DNA from: an uncultured Acetatifactor sp.
Lineage (GTDB): Bacteria > Bacillota > Clostridia > Lachnospirales > Lachnospiraceae
Direction of reading: 5' to 3'
Assembly: GCA_910584865.1 (NCBI GenBank)
Contig: CAJUCE010000007.1
Location: 1 to 64,000, forward strand
Length of the DNA: 64,000 nt
A model generated the notes under the pieces. That model made no database searches. It saw nothing but the letters and a program-made list of their open reading frames with translations, and was not told where the DNA came from. Below are positions 48,527 through 57,155 of this stretch, in pieces; the stretch's first letter is position 1; the number at the start of each line of letters is the position of its first letter. The position numbers and the translations under genes are program-made.

Positions 48527-49447
48527 TTGGGAGAATGCAGCAGAAAGGGAGATGCTTTCGGGGACGGGTATTACGAGACAAAGAAGCATTCTGATACAAT
48601 GTTCGCATATAATGTATATCCCTGTACCATTCCCAAGGATTTCACCTTTGTGCCGCTGCACTGGCAGGACAGCATGGAAATCATCTATGTAAAGCGGGGC
48701 AGAGGCAGGGTGCAGGTGGATCAGGAGATGTTTCAGGCGGAAAAAGGGGATATCTACATTGTTCCGCCGGGGCATCTGCATGGGATGCAGAGCCTGCCCA
48801 GGGAAAGCATGGAGTATGAAAATATCATTTTCGACATAGCTTTCCTGGGAGGCGGTATCGATGTATGCAGCCAGAAATATCTGCAGCCCATGGTCAGCGG
48901 AAAAGTCCGTCTGCCGGTGCGGGTGGGAAAGGAGGATGCCATGTACGGGCAGATGTCGGCCTGTCTGGATGCGGCGGACGGACTGTGTTCCGCCAGGCCT
49001 GTGGGGTATGAACTGGGGGTGAAGGGCAGGCTGCTGCTGTTCTTTTCCATGTTGTTCCGGTACGGGGCGGACTGCGGGAACCGCGGCAGGGAGGTTCCGA
49101 ATGCGGAGAAGCTGAAACTGGTGCTTTCGAAGATTGAACGGGATTATGATAAGCAGCTGACGGTTGCGGACGGGGCGGATGTCTGCGGATACAGTGAGAG
49201 CCATTTTATGCGGTGGTTTAAGGAGGCTACGGGGAGAAGTTTTGGGGGGTATCTCATCGAGTACCGTCTGGAGCGGGCGGCCTATGCGCTGCGAAACAGC
49301 GGGGATACCGTGTTGGAGATCGCGGAGCAGACGGGGTTTGAGAATCTGTCCAATTTTAACCGGCTCTTCCGGAAGCGGTTTGAGATGACGCCCAGTGCGT
49401 TTCGCAGGGGCGGCAGGGCAGGGAAATTTCATCTCCGTATATTGTGA
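48527..49447 (+). CDS. AraC-family regulator with N-terminal cupin
   Basis: 306 residues. Residues 30-130 form an AraC-binding cupin (HWQDSMEIIYVKRGRGRVQVDQEMFQAEKGDIYIVPPGHLHG). Residues 200-298 hold the two HTH units (KQLTVADGADVCGYSESHFMRWFKEATGRSFGGYLIEYRLERAAYALRN, then VLEIAEQTGFENLSNFNRLFRKRFEMTPSAFRR). Start is TTG 48527 behind AGGAGGGGAC. Members of this class usually control carbohydrate use; glgP is divergent upstream and may be a target, but there is no direct evidence. Confidence 0.88.
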   Translation: MGECSRKGDAFGDGYYETKKHSDTMFAYNVYPCTIPKDFTFVPLHWQDSMEIIYVKRGRGRVQVDQEMFQAEKGDIYIVPPGHLHGMQSLPRESMEYENIIFDIAFLGGGIDVCSQKYLQPMVSGKVRLPVRVGKEDAMYGQMSACLDAADGLCSARPVGYELGVKGRLLLFFSMLFRYGADCGNRGREVPNAEKLKLVLSKIERDYDKQLTVADGADVCGYSESHFMRWFKEATGRSFGGYLIEYRLERAAYALRNSGDTVLEIAEQTGFENLSNFNRLFRKRFEMTPSAFRRGGRAGKFHLRIL

Positions 49448-49647
49448 CGCACGGCTGACGGAGATTATTTTGGAATACGTTCCGGGATTTTATGAAAAAA
49501 CAGGCTGGGATCAGAGAGGTGATTCCGGCCTGTTTTTTGGAGGGGTCAGGTTTTTGGAAAACTTCTGCTATCTGTAGAAGCTTTCTGCTTTTTGCAGAAG
49601 TCTTTTATTCCCTTTTCAGAAAAGCGTTTCGCTCTGCAAACTGGAAT

Positions 49648-49983
49648 TTACTCATCTTTTGGTCTGGGACCATTTGGAAGAGGCTTTTCGTTTTCATCTC
49701 GGTTAATAGGAGTTGCTTTAAGATGAAACTGGATACACCCGTCAGCACATGGTATATTTATTTCATATTTTTCTTTTTCACCTCTATATGTAAAATCACC
49801 ACCGCATCTAATAACTTCACACCATGTATATACTTGTAGCATTGTTTTAGGACACATTCCGGCAGGACATTCATATGAAAAGACAAATCTGTCTCCTTTT
49901 TCCAATCCAAGCCGACAGTGCCCGGCTTTTCCCTCTATTACCGACAATTCAAACTGCCAATCTTCAGTACACCATTTTTGCAT
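49648..49983 (-). CDS. TIGR04076 family protein
   Basis: 111 residues: GHCRLGLEKGDRFVFSYECPAGMCPKTMLQVYTWCEVIRCGGDFTY followed by CADGCIQFHLKATPI. The conserved C-rich layout (PAGMCP and C-x-DGC-x-QF) is that of the small TIGR04076 proteins of Clostridia, whose role is unknown. ATG 49983 is 9 bases after AGGAG; the ATG at 49992 touches the site. Monocistronic, convergent with the AraC-cupin gene. Confidence 0.75.
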   Translation of the reverse strand: MQKWCTEDWQFELSVIEGKAGHCRLGLEKGDRFVFSYECPAGMCPKTMLQVYTWCEVIRCGGDFTYRGEKEKYEINIPCADGCIQFHLKATPINRDENEKPLPNGPRPKDE

Positions 49984-50133
49984 ATCAATCATCTCCTGTA
50001 TTGCAATGTATATTTATAAGTCGTTTTTTAATGGGTACAAAATTCCGAAAAGGGAGTAAAAACTTTTTGTACCCGCCACCCGCAACCGGCAGCAAAGTTT
50101 TGGCTGTATGCGCAGGACTCCGCTGTTGGATGC

Positions 50134-52104
50134 TCAACGCCTGCGCAGGGTAAATCCGCCCACCAGCTGCTTCAGCGCCGCTGCCTGGCTGGAGAGTTCT
50201 TCACTGGTGGCGGCGCTTTCCTGTGCCGTGGCGGAGTTAGACTGCACTACCTCGGAAATCTGGCTGACGGCCAGGGTTACCTGGTTGATGGAGCCGGTCT
50301 GGCGTTCCACAGCCTGGGCCATCAGGTCCATGTGTTCCGTTACCTGCACAGCCAGTTCCACCACTTTGGACACGGAGGAGGTGACGTTATTCACGGCCGA
50401 GCCTCCGTTATTGACGGCTTCGATGGAGCGGTGGATCAACTCCATGGTGGCCTTGGCGGCCTGGTCGGACTTGGAGGCCAGCTCCCGCACTTCCCCTGCC
50501 ACCACGGCAAAGCCTTTGCCAGTCTCGCCTGCCCTGGCGGCTTCCACGGAGGCGTTCAGGGCCAGGATGTTGGTCTGGAGGGCAATGTCTTCAATGGTGT
50601 CGATAATGTGTTTGATCTCATTGGAGGTGGCGGTAATCAGCTCCATGGCACGGTTCAGGTCCTCGATGTTTTGGCTGCTTTGCAACAGCTGTGTCTGGGC
50701 GCCGTTTACCGCGGCTTTGGTCTGCTCGGACAGCTGCGCTGTCTTCTTCGCATCCTGATCCATATCCGACAGGGTGGCGGAGAGCTCGACAACGGCACTG
50801 GCCTGCTCCGTGGAGCCCTGGGACAGGGCGGTACTGGAAGCGGCTACCTGGGCGGAACTGTCGGACACATGGTTGGTAGTCAGGGCAATGCCCCCAAGGG
50901 TCTGGTTCAATTTTTCGTTTATGGTCTCCAGATCCTGCTTAAGGGCCAGGAAATCTCCCGGATAGTCGGCGCGAAGGCTGTCCGCGGTGAGATCGCCGTC
51001 CGCAATGCCGCTGAGAATGGAGCCGATTTCCGCAAGCATCCCCCGGAAGGTTTCCACCAGATGGGCGGTGGAGTCGGACAGAATGCGGGTCTCGTCCCGG
51101 GTGGACACTTCGGGAAGCGGGCTTTTTAAGTCGCCCTGGGAAAGGGCGTGAAGCCGTTTGGCACACCTGACAATGGGCCCTGTGAAGGACCGGCACAGGG
51201 GCGCGGAGACCAGGATGACCAGGATGCAGAGGGCTGCGCCCACGATAAGCTGAATATTATTGCCTACATAGGCGTAGTGCAGGAACTCGTCCTGGTTGAT
51301 GGTCACGGCCACGCTCCATCCGTCGGTGCCGGGTATCGGCGTGTAGCCCTGAATGTACTCCGTATTGTCCTCGGGATAGGTGTACCTGCCCACACCGCTT
51401 TCCCCGGCAATCATTTTCTGCTCGATGGAGCCCAGTTCCTGTATGTATTTGTCATCCGGACTGGATGCCATTTCCCGGACCAGGTTTTCCTGACTGGATA
51501 CTTCCTCTGTCTCCAGGGCGGCGATGGTGGTGCCCTCCTTATCCAGGATGTAGGCGTCCCCGTCCTCTCCGATCTGTATCTCGCTGATAATGGACTGCAG
51601 GATAGAGGTATCGCATCCGAAGTAGACGACACCCGTAACCCGGCCTTCCACGGTCACCGGGGCGGATACCACCAGGTACATTTCACCGTTTTGGGTGTAA
51701 GGGGTGGACATGTAGCTGCCGCCCTGGACCGCTGCCTGGAAAAACGGTTCGCCGGATACATCCGTACCAAGAATCGCATCTTTTCCCTGAAGATCAGCCA
51801 TTCCTGCGAATCGCATGAAATAGGCGTCCACTTTAGTCTGTAAAAAGTCCTGCTTCTCGGAATCGCTGCTTAATTCGGAAGTGAGAATGGGGGAGGAAGC
51901 GATTTCCGCAATGGTAAGGGTGTAGGTTTCGATCATGTTCCGGGCGGCCAGGGCGGCCAGATCCGTGGTTTCGGTCAGAGTCTGTTCAAGGGCGGTGAGG
52001 GTGGAGCGGCGGGAAATGGCCGTGCTCAATGCCACATTGACGACAGAGACGCCCAGGGTGGCGAGGATCACCAGGATCATGATTTTGGTCTGAATTTTTT
52101 TCAT
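50134..52104 (-). CDS. methyl-accepting chemotaxis protein
   Basis: 656 residues. First transmembrane helix at about 8-28 (IMILVILATLGVSVVNVAL), extracellular dCache sensor about 35-275 (YSTPYTQNGEMYL-like PAS elements, SWSVAVTINQDEFLHYA), second helix about 281-303, HAMP about 305-400 and a long signalling coiled coil with the hairpin tip IEDIALQTNILALNASVEAARAGE near residue 520. It senses an external small molecule and signals to CheA. No C-terminal CheR-binding pentapeptide is seen. No other chemotaxis gene is in the window. Confidence 0.92.
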   Translation of the reverse strand: MKKIQTKIMILVILATLGVSVVNVALSTAISRRSTLTALEQTLTETTDLAALAARNMIETYTLTIAEIASSPILTSELSSDSEKQDFLQTKVDAYFMRFAGMADLQGKDAILGTDVSGEPFFQAAVQGGSYMSTPYTQNGEMYLVVSAPVTVEGRVTGVVYFGCDTSILQSIISEIQIGEDGDAYILDKEGTTIAALETEEVSSQENLVREMASSPDDKYIQELGSIEQKMIAGESGVGRYTYPEDNTEYIQGYTPIPGTDGWSVAVTINQDEFLHYAYVGNNIQLIVGAALCILVILVSAPLCRSFTGPIVRCAKRLHALSQGDLKSPLPEVSTRDETRILSDSTAHLVETFRGMLAEIGSILSGIADGDLTADSLRADYPGDFLALKQDLETINEKLNQTLGGIALTTNHVSDSSAQVAASSTALSQGSTEQASAVVELSATLSDMDQDAKKTAQLSEQTKAAVNGAQTQLLQSSQNIEDLNRAMELITATSNEIKHIIDTIEDIALQTNILALNASVEAARAGETGKGFAVVAGEVRELASKSDQAAKATMELIHRSIEAVNNGGSAVNNVTSSVSKVVELAVQVTEHMDLMAQAVERQTGSINQVTLAVSQISEVVQSNSATAQESAATSEELSSQAAALKQLVGGFTLRRR

Positions 52105-52245
52105 CGTTTTTTACTGCTGCGCTTCGGCAGCGTCTGCCTCCTGTTATTTTACATATTATTTTACACGGGATTGAAAAGGATTTCAAGATTTTCCGTGAAA
52201 TGTGAATAAATAAGGAAGCGAAGGGATTTTATGTCAAAATTCATC

Positions 52246-52274
52246 TTGTAAAAAAGAAAAAAGTATTATACACT
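52246..52274 (+). promoter_or_regulatory. promoter and leader of prs
   Basis: TTGTAA (52246-52251), 17-base spacer, TACACT (52269-52274). The leader to the ATG at 52430 is about 150 bases and rich in short complementary blocks, but no named riboswitch could be recognised. The divergent chemotaxis gene starts at 52104. Confidence 0.5.
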
Positions 52275-52429
52275 GAAAAAGGAAAACGATGAGAACACCT
52301 GTCTTTCGGTCGAAGAGGCTTGGACGCAGGGAGCTGTTTCAAGACAACCCGTGCAGGTTCAGGCAGCTTCCGAATCGGACAGGGTGCTTTCACAGACACG
52401 GCTTCAAGTTACAACATAAGGAGGAAAAC

Positions 52430-53536
52430 ATGAGTTCAACAGCAGAAAAACACTCTATTCCCATCGTATTGATTCCCTTGTGCGGCACGGAGGAGCTCTC
52501 CAGTAAGATTGAGTATTATCTCCGGGAGACCTATAACAAGGAGGAATGTCATGTGGTGAATTCGCAGATTGTCCGTTTTTCCACAGGGGACGCCAAGGCG
52601 GTACTGGAGGATACTGTCCGGGGCGCCGATGTGTATATCCTGATGGATGTGGGCAACTACGCCTGTTCCTACCAGATGTACGGGCAGACCGTTCCCATGT
52701 CCCCGGACGAGCATTTTCAGAACCTGAAGAGGACGGTGTCGGCCATCGGAGGTAAGGCATTCCGGATCAATGTCATTTCTCCCCTGCTCTATGCCAGCAG
52801 ACAGGACCGTCGGATTTCCAGGGAGTCCCTGGACTGTGCCATGGCGCTGCGGGAGCTTGAAAATGTGGGGGTGAAGAATATTACTGCTTTTGATGTGCAT
52901 GATAACCGGGTGGCCAATGCGGTTCCCTATAACGGGTTCGACGATCTGTTTCCGATTTACCAGGTGATTAAGGCCATCAAGAAAAATTATGACGATATTA
53001 CGTTTACCGAGGAGAATTCCATCTTTATCTCCCCGGACCTGGGGGCCACTACCAGGAATTATAAATATACCAACGAACTGGGACTGGACATGGGGATTTT
53101 CTATAAGCGCAGGTCCAGGACCAAGGTGGTGGGCGGCAACTACGTGGTGGATGTACATAAATATATCGGTCCCAGTGTGAAGAATAAGGATGTGTTCATT
53201 GTGGACGACATGATCTGTTCCGGAACCACCATGCTGGATGTGGCCAGGTACTGCAAGAAACAGGGGGCCAGGCGGGTGTTTGCCATTGCTACTTTTGCGC
53301 TGTTTACCGAGGGCATCCAGAAATTTGACGAGGCATATAATAAGAAGGTTCTGGAGGCAGTATTTATTACGAATGCATCTTACAGACGGGACGAGATCCG
53401 GAATGCGCCCTGGTACCGGGAAGTGGATATTACGAAGTATATAGCCATTTATATCAATTCCGTAAATGCAGGAAAGTCTATCTCCAAGCTTCTGGATCCT
53501 CATGAGAAGATTCACAGGCTTCTGGATAAGGGGTGA
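52430..53536 (+). CDS. prs: ribose-phosphate pyrophosphokinase (PRPP synthetase)
   Basis: 368 residues. The enzyme makes PRPP from ribose-5-phosphate and ATP. The PRPP-binding loop DVFIVDDMICSGTTMLDVARYC lies near residue 260, and the N-terminal half has the expected RFSTGDAKAVLEDTVRGADVYILMD and DRRISRESLD region. It is longer than classical Prs (about 315) and belongs to the longer form seen in Clostridia. AAGGAGGAAAAC before ATG 52430 fixes the start; the frame is open upstream to 52289 without a site. A terminator series follows. Confidence 0.9.
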   Translation: MSSTAEKHSIPIVLIPLCGTEELSSKIEYYLRETYNKEECHVVNSQIVRFSTGDAKAVLEDTVRGADVYILMDVGNYACSYQMYGQTVPMSPDEHFQNLKRTVSAIGGKAFRINVISPLLYASRQDRRISRESLDCAMALRELENVGVKNITAFDVHDNRVANAVPYNGFDDLFPIYQVIKAIKKNYDDITFTEENSIFISPDLGATTRNYKYTNELGLDMGIFYKRRSRTKVVGGNYVVDVHKYIGPSVKNKDVFIVDDMICSGTTMLDVARYCKKQGARRVFAIATFALFTEGIQKFDEAYNKKVLEAVFITNASYRRDEIRNAPWYREVDITKYIAIYINSVNAGKSISKLLDPHEKIHRLLDKG

Positions 53537-53560
53537 GGGGCGTTATCGGATTTTTCAGGG

Positions 53561-53605
53561 CTGCCGCAGAAGGGATGGGTTTCCGGATGCGGCAGTCTTT
53601 CTTTA
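53561..53605 (+). terminator. terminator of prs
   Basis: CTGCCGCA (53561-53568) pairs with TGCGGCAG (53588-53595), followed by TCTTTCTTT, 24 bases after the prs stop. Confidence 0.75.
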
Positions 53606-53668
53606 CATTATAGGAAAGCTCGTCGCCAGACGGACATGGAATCACGAGTTTGTGAAGCAAATCTCGCA

Positions 53669-53690
53669 AGAATGCGAAGCATTCTTTTTT
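53669..53690 (+). terminator. second terminator-like hairpin with GAA loop
   Basis: AGAATGC-GAA-GCATTCT followed by five to six T. It is part of a duplicated block that begins TTATAGGAAAG near 53608 and again near 53694. Confidence 0.75.
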
Positions 53691-53732
53691 ACCTTATAGG
53701 AAAGTCCGGCGTCAGACGGACATGGAATTAGT

Positions 53733-53754
53733 AAGGTGCCGAAGGCACTTTTTT
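53733..53754 (+). terminator. third terminator-like hairpin with GAA loop
   Basis: GTGCC-GAA-GGCAC followed by TTTTTT. Same design as the preceding hairpin but different stem sequence, 64 bases downstream. Confidence 0.7.
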
Positions 53755-53960
53755 ATGCAGGACAATTGCAAAGCAGCAAATGTCTGGAGGGCTTATTTTG
53801 TGTGTACGGCCTTTATTCTTCAGCAGCCTTATTCTTTATATGCAGGCATGGGAAATGGGTTGCCAGTTTTTTGGGTTAATGTTAGAATGGATGTGCGGAA
53901 CTGCCGCAGCTTTCGGAGCAGACCGGATAAGTGCCGGGGACGGGGAAGGAAGAGGGAGTG

Positions 53961-54088
53961 AAGCAGAGGAGAAGTGTAAGGGAAGAGAAGGAAGGCATAA
54001 GGAAAAAGGAGCGGAGCGGAAGAGAAGCAGAGGAGAAGTGTAAGGGAAGAGAAGGAAGGTATAAGGAAAAAGGAGCAGAAGAGAAGAG
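53961..54088 (+). repeat. 64-bp tandem duplication in a polypurine tract
   Basis: Copies at 53961-54024 and 54025-54088, each starting AAGCAGAGGAGAAGTGTAAG. The tract from about 53940 to the ATG at 54107 is almost pure A/G on this strand and ends in the ribosome site of the next gene. Confidence 0.85.
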
Positions 54089-54106
54089 GAAAGGAAGAGG
54101 AGCAAG

Positions 54107-54493
54107 ATGAATTTATGTAAGCCGGTATGCATTGCGGAAAACAAAAAGGCCAACGTGGTTATCGTTGCCGGAGAGTACAGGCGTCCCCTGGATGCAGGGG
54201 ATACCTGGATGAGGGAGGAGCTGTTCAGACAGTATGAAAATCTGTTTGAGGATGCTGTCTTTCTGACAGAAGGGGACAGGGAGGTTCAGTTCCGGGTAAA
54301 GACTGCCGCACTGCCGATATATTACGCGGGAATCGTCCTGGGATACGGCGGACCGGAGGAGAGGTTCAGGAGGATCGCCAGGTTTGCGGAGCAGGCCAGG
54401 AGGACAGGGCTGGTGATGGTGGAGGAATGGAAGATTACAGTGGATAAATTTGTCACGGACGCGGTGGCGGAGCTGGGGACATGTATGGAGTGA
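54107..54493 (+). CDS. hypothetical protein, 128 residues
   Basis: I do not recognise this protein. It is soluble and compact: VVIVAGEYRRPLDAGDTWMREELFRQYENLF at the N terminus, a central IYYAGIVLGYGGPEERFRRIARFAEQARRTGLVMVEEWKI and a short end. GAGGAGC 5 bases before the ATG supports translation. It stands alone behind a purine tract and is followed by about 375 bases without a clear gene. Confidence 0.6.
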   Translation: MNLCKPVCIAENKKANVVIVAGEYRRPLDAGDTWMREELFRQYENLFEDAVFLTEGDREVQFRVKTAALPIYYAGIVLGYGGPEERFRRIARFAEQARRTGLVMVEEWKITVDKFVTDAVAELGTCME

Positions 54494-54767
54494 CATCCGC
54501 CGGAGAATAGGGCGGTGTATTGGTCTTAGGCATGCGGTTCTTAGCAATGATATGCTGCACAAGGCGGCAAAGTATTGGCTCCGGTTTATCCGGGTCAGGG
54601 CTATTTATCAGCAGCAAGCCGGTTCGGTACGCGGAGGATTTACGGATGCAGTTGTTAGCGGCCGGAAATTCATGGCTGTTACAGGTACTGGAGCGGATGG
54701 CTGCGGAACTAAAATAGTCCAGTTAAGAAATGTCAATAGGAAATTTTATAACAGTCTCGGGACGAAG
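54494..54767 (+). other. intergenic region with possible gene remnant
   Basis: A frame 54520-54717 ends in a protein-like stretch (KPVRYAEDLRMQLL then WLLQVLERMAAELK) but has no ribosome site or convincing start; it may be the tail of a lost gene. Nothing else is seen before the hairpin at 54768. Confidence 0.3.
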
Positions 54768-54830
54768 GTGCCCGGAATGAATTTCAGCTGCGCACTTTGC
54801 AGATGAAATTTCATTCCCCTATAAGGGCAC
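54768..54830. repeat. long imperfect hairpin before the TlpA operon
   Basis: Outer arms GTGCCC / GGGCAC and inner arms GGAATGAATTTCA / TGAAATTTCATTCC enclose a 17-base loop. It ends 38 bases before the TlpA-like gene and could be a terminator of upstream transcription or a leader structure. Confidence 0.55.
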
Positions 54831-54868
54831 TGTAGTGCAGAGACGGTACTGGAATAGGAGGTATCTTT

Positions 54869-55549
54869 ATGAAAAAGTTTTTATATCTGTGTATGGTGGC
54901 AGCGGTAATGGCAGCTGTGTCGGGCTGCGGCGGTAAGCAGGAACCGGGAACCGGAGAGGAGGTGCCTGGGAGCGGTTCGCAGCAGGAAGGACAGGCGCAG
55001 GCAGGAGCGAGCGGGGAATCTGAGGCGCAGAATGGGGAGGCCGCGGCGGGAAGCATTCGTCAGGAGCCTGAATATACGTTCACAAACTTAAACAAATTCC
55101 AGGCCGCGGCACTGGACGGAAGCGAGTTTACCCAGGATGATTTCGCGGACAGGGATGTGACTGTGATTAATTTCTGGGCGCTGACCTGCGGCCCCTGCAT
55201 TGCGGAAATGCCGGATCTGGCGGAACTGGAAAAAGCGCTGCCGGACAATGTGCAGCTGATTACGGTGTGTCTGGACGGCGCGGGCAATGAGGAACTGGTG
55301 GAGTATGTGATGGAAAAGTCTGCATTTGAGGGAACGACGCTGCTGTCGGGGGACGGGGATCTGCTGACACTGAGCGGCGAGCTCCGCTATACCCCCACTA
55401 CGCTGTTTGCCGATTCGGAGGGGAATATCGTGGGTGAGACGATTGTGGGCGGAAAGGAAAACCTGGCGGAATATTATCTGCGGTGTATCAACGATATTCT
55501 GACGGATATGGAGAAGGCGGAGATCAGCCTTGATACGGATGCGGAATAA
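54869..55549 (+). CDS. TlpA-like thiol-disulfide oxidoreductase lipoprotein
   Basis: 226 residues. Signal peptide with lipobox VSGC (Cys at about residue 21), a Gly/Glu/Gln-rich spacer to about 70, then a thioredoxin fold with active site WALTCGPCIAEMPDL and cis-Pro region RYTPTTLF. It is anchored outside the membrane and should reduce or exchange disulfides. First gene of a three-gene unit with a small CXXC membrane protein and a 4Fe-4S membrane protein, a combination seen in other Clostridia. ATAGGAGGT precedes the ATG. Confidence 0.9.
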   Translation: MKKFLYLCMVAAVMAAVSGCGGKQEPGTGEEVPGSGSQQEGQAQAGASGESEAQNGEAAAGSIRQEPEYTFTNLNKFQAAALDGSEFTQDDFADRDVTVINFWALTCGPCIAEMPDLAELEKALPDNVQLITVCLDGAGNEELVEYVMEKSAFEGTTLLSGDGDLLTLSGELRYTPTTLFADSEGNIVGETIVGGKENLAEYYLRCINDILTDMEKAEISLDTDAE

Positions 55550-55690
55550 GAATGGCGCATGATAATGACCGGGTAGGAAAAAGGGAAAACGGAAAGAATG
55601 AACGGCATCGGCCTGTTCAGTGTCAGGAGCAGTGGCGGGAGGAATTTTTAAGGCGGACATTGTTTTGCCGTAATAGTATCAGGAGGGAAG

Positions 55691-55843
55691 ATGGGGAGCA
55701 GGAATCGGAAGTATCGGATCGTTCGCTTCAGCGTACTGGCCGCAGCCCTTATTTTGATGGGAATCGGGTTGTGGAAACAGGAACAGACGGAAGTATTGGG
55801 AAAGGCGGTGCGGATATGCCTGGAATGCATCGGAATCGGGTAA
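55691..55843 (+). CDS. CD1871A-family CXXC membrane protein, 50 residues
   Basis: A short gene in another frame than the long ORF around it. ATG 55691 follows AGGAGGGAAG. After a basic start (MGSRNRKYRIVRF) comes one membrane helix (SVLAAALILMGIGLW), then KAVRICLECIGIG and a stop. The end CLECIGIG is the hallmark of the CD1871A family of small CXXC proteins found between a TlpA-like gene and a 4Fe-4S protein. Probably hands electrons between the two neighbours. Confidence 0.8.
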   Translation: MGSRNRKYRIVRFSVLAAALILMGIGLWKQEQTEVLGKAVRICLECIGIG

Positions 55844-56976
55844 AGGGAGGAGCCGCTACAGCGTCCGGAACAGAAGCGGGCGCGGGGCGGGAAATCGGCG
55901 GTAAACCTGAGGATAGTGCGCCCGGAAACCGGGATGTTGAGAGTATAGCGCCGGAGAACATGAATGAAGGGAGTACAGCGTCAGAGAACATGAATGGCGG
56001 GAGTACAGCGCCGGAGAGCATGATGAATGGCGGGAGTACAGCACCGGAGAGCATGAATGGCGGGAGTACAGCGCCACAGAACGGAGGCAGGGAGAAAGCA
56101 GCGGCATCAGGCGGCGCATCCGGCCCCCGGATTTCCAGGCAGCGGATGTTTCAGCTTGCGGCGGCAGTGCTGTTTAACGGCTACGCGGCGGGCTTTCATA
56201 AGGGAAAGATTTTCACGGGAAAAAGCAAGGCAGTGTGCGTCCCGGTGCTGAACTGCTATTCCTGTCCAGGAGCCTTGGGCGCCTGCCCCATCGGCGCACT
56301 CCAGACGGCTCTGGGAGGCATCAAGCACCATTTTCCCTTTTACGTGCTGGGGATGCTGATGCTTTTCGGCATTGTTCTTGGGCGGGTGATCTGCGGCCTG
56401 CTGTGCCCCTTTGGCCTGGTGCAGGATCTGCTGCATAAAATTCCGCTTCCCAAGTGGAAGGTTCCCAGGAAAATCGATAAACCGGCCAGATATATCAAAT
56501 ATGCCGTTCTGGCAGTGCTTGTCATCCTGCTTCCGGCTTTTGCAGTGACGGAAAGCGGGGTGACGCCGCCTTATTTCTGCCAGTACATTTGTCCTGCGGG
56601 AACTTTGGAGGGTGGTATTCCCCTCTTGCTTGCGGATTCCGGGCTGAGGCAGGTGGCAGGAGCATTGTTTCAATGGAAACTGGCGGTGCTTGCGGCGGTA
56701 CTTCTGGCTTCTGTGGTAATCCATCGTCCCTTTTGCCGCTACCTCTGCCCTTTGGGTGCGTTCTATTCCCTGTTTAACCGGTTCAGCTTTTATCAGATGA
56801 ACCTGGATTCTTCCCGGTGCGTGGGCTGCGGGCAGTGCGAAAAGGTCTGCCCCATGGCTGTGGAGGTGACCAGGGACTGCAACGGGCCGGAGTGTATCCG
56901 CTGCGGAAAATGTAAGGAGGTGTGCCCCGTACAGGCCATATCCTGCGGATTTGTGCGCAGGGAAGGGAAGGCATAG
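55816..56976 (+). CDS. 4Fe-4S membrane protein (NapH/CcoG-like) with repeat linker
   Basis: The frame is open from 55552, but its first 290 bases overlap the CXXC gene and look non-coding. ATG 55816 is the first in-frame ATG near a purine tract; the true start is uncertain, since family homology begins only at SRQRMFQLAAAVLFNGY (about 56135). Between lies a 10-residue repeat linker (MNGGSTAPES type). The core has CVPVLNCYSCPGALGACPIGA, four or five membrane helices with CGLLCPFGLVQD and CRYLCPLGAF, and two ferredoxin motifs CVGCGQCEKVCP and CIRCGKCKEVCP. It should pass electrons across the membrane to the TlpA/CXXC pair. Confidence 0.85.
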   Translation: MPGMHRNRVKGGAATASGTEAGAGREIGGKPEDSAPGNRDVESIAPENMNEGSTASENMNGGSTAPESMMNGGSTAPESMNGGSTAPQNGGREKAAASGGASGPRISRQRMFQLAAAVLFNGYAAGFHKGKIFTGKSKAVCVPVLNCYSCPGALGACPIGALQTALGGIKHHFPFYVLGMLMLFGIVLGRVICGLLCPFGLVQDLLHKIPLPKWKVPRKIDKPARYIKYAVLAVLVILLPAFAVTESGVTPPYFCQYICPAGTLEGGIPLLLADSGLRQVAGALFQWKLAVLAAVLLASVVIHRPFCRYLCPLGAFYSLFNRFSFYQMNLDSSRCVGCGQCEKVCPMAVEVTRDCNGPECIRCGKCKEVCPVQAISCGFVRREGKA

Positions 56977-57155
56977 ACCGAAACGCTTCTGCACAGAGTT
57001 CCGGCGGCGCAGCGGTGGCTTTGCCCGGGAACTCTGACACGGCAGACGGAAGTTCAGACAGGTAAGCCGTTTGGCGAAATGTAATCAGGACAGATGATGC
57101 AAAGAACAATGCAATGGTGCAGTGGCATAGGATACTGAATAAGGAGAACGAAAAG

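Noticed and set aside
52436..53515. 359-codon minus-strand frame
   Set aside because: Antisense to prs; no recognisable domain.
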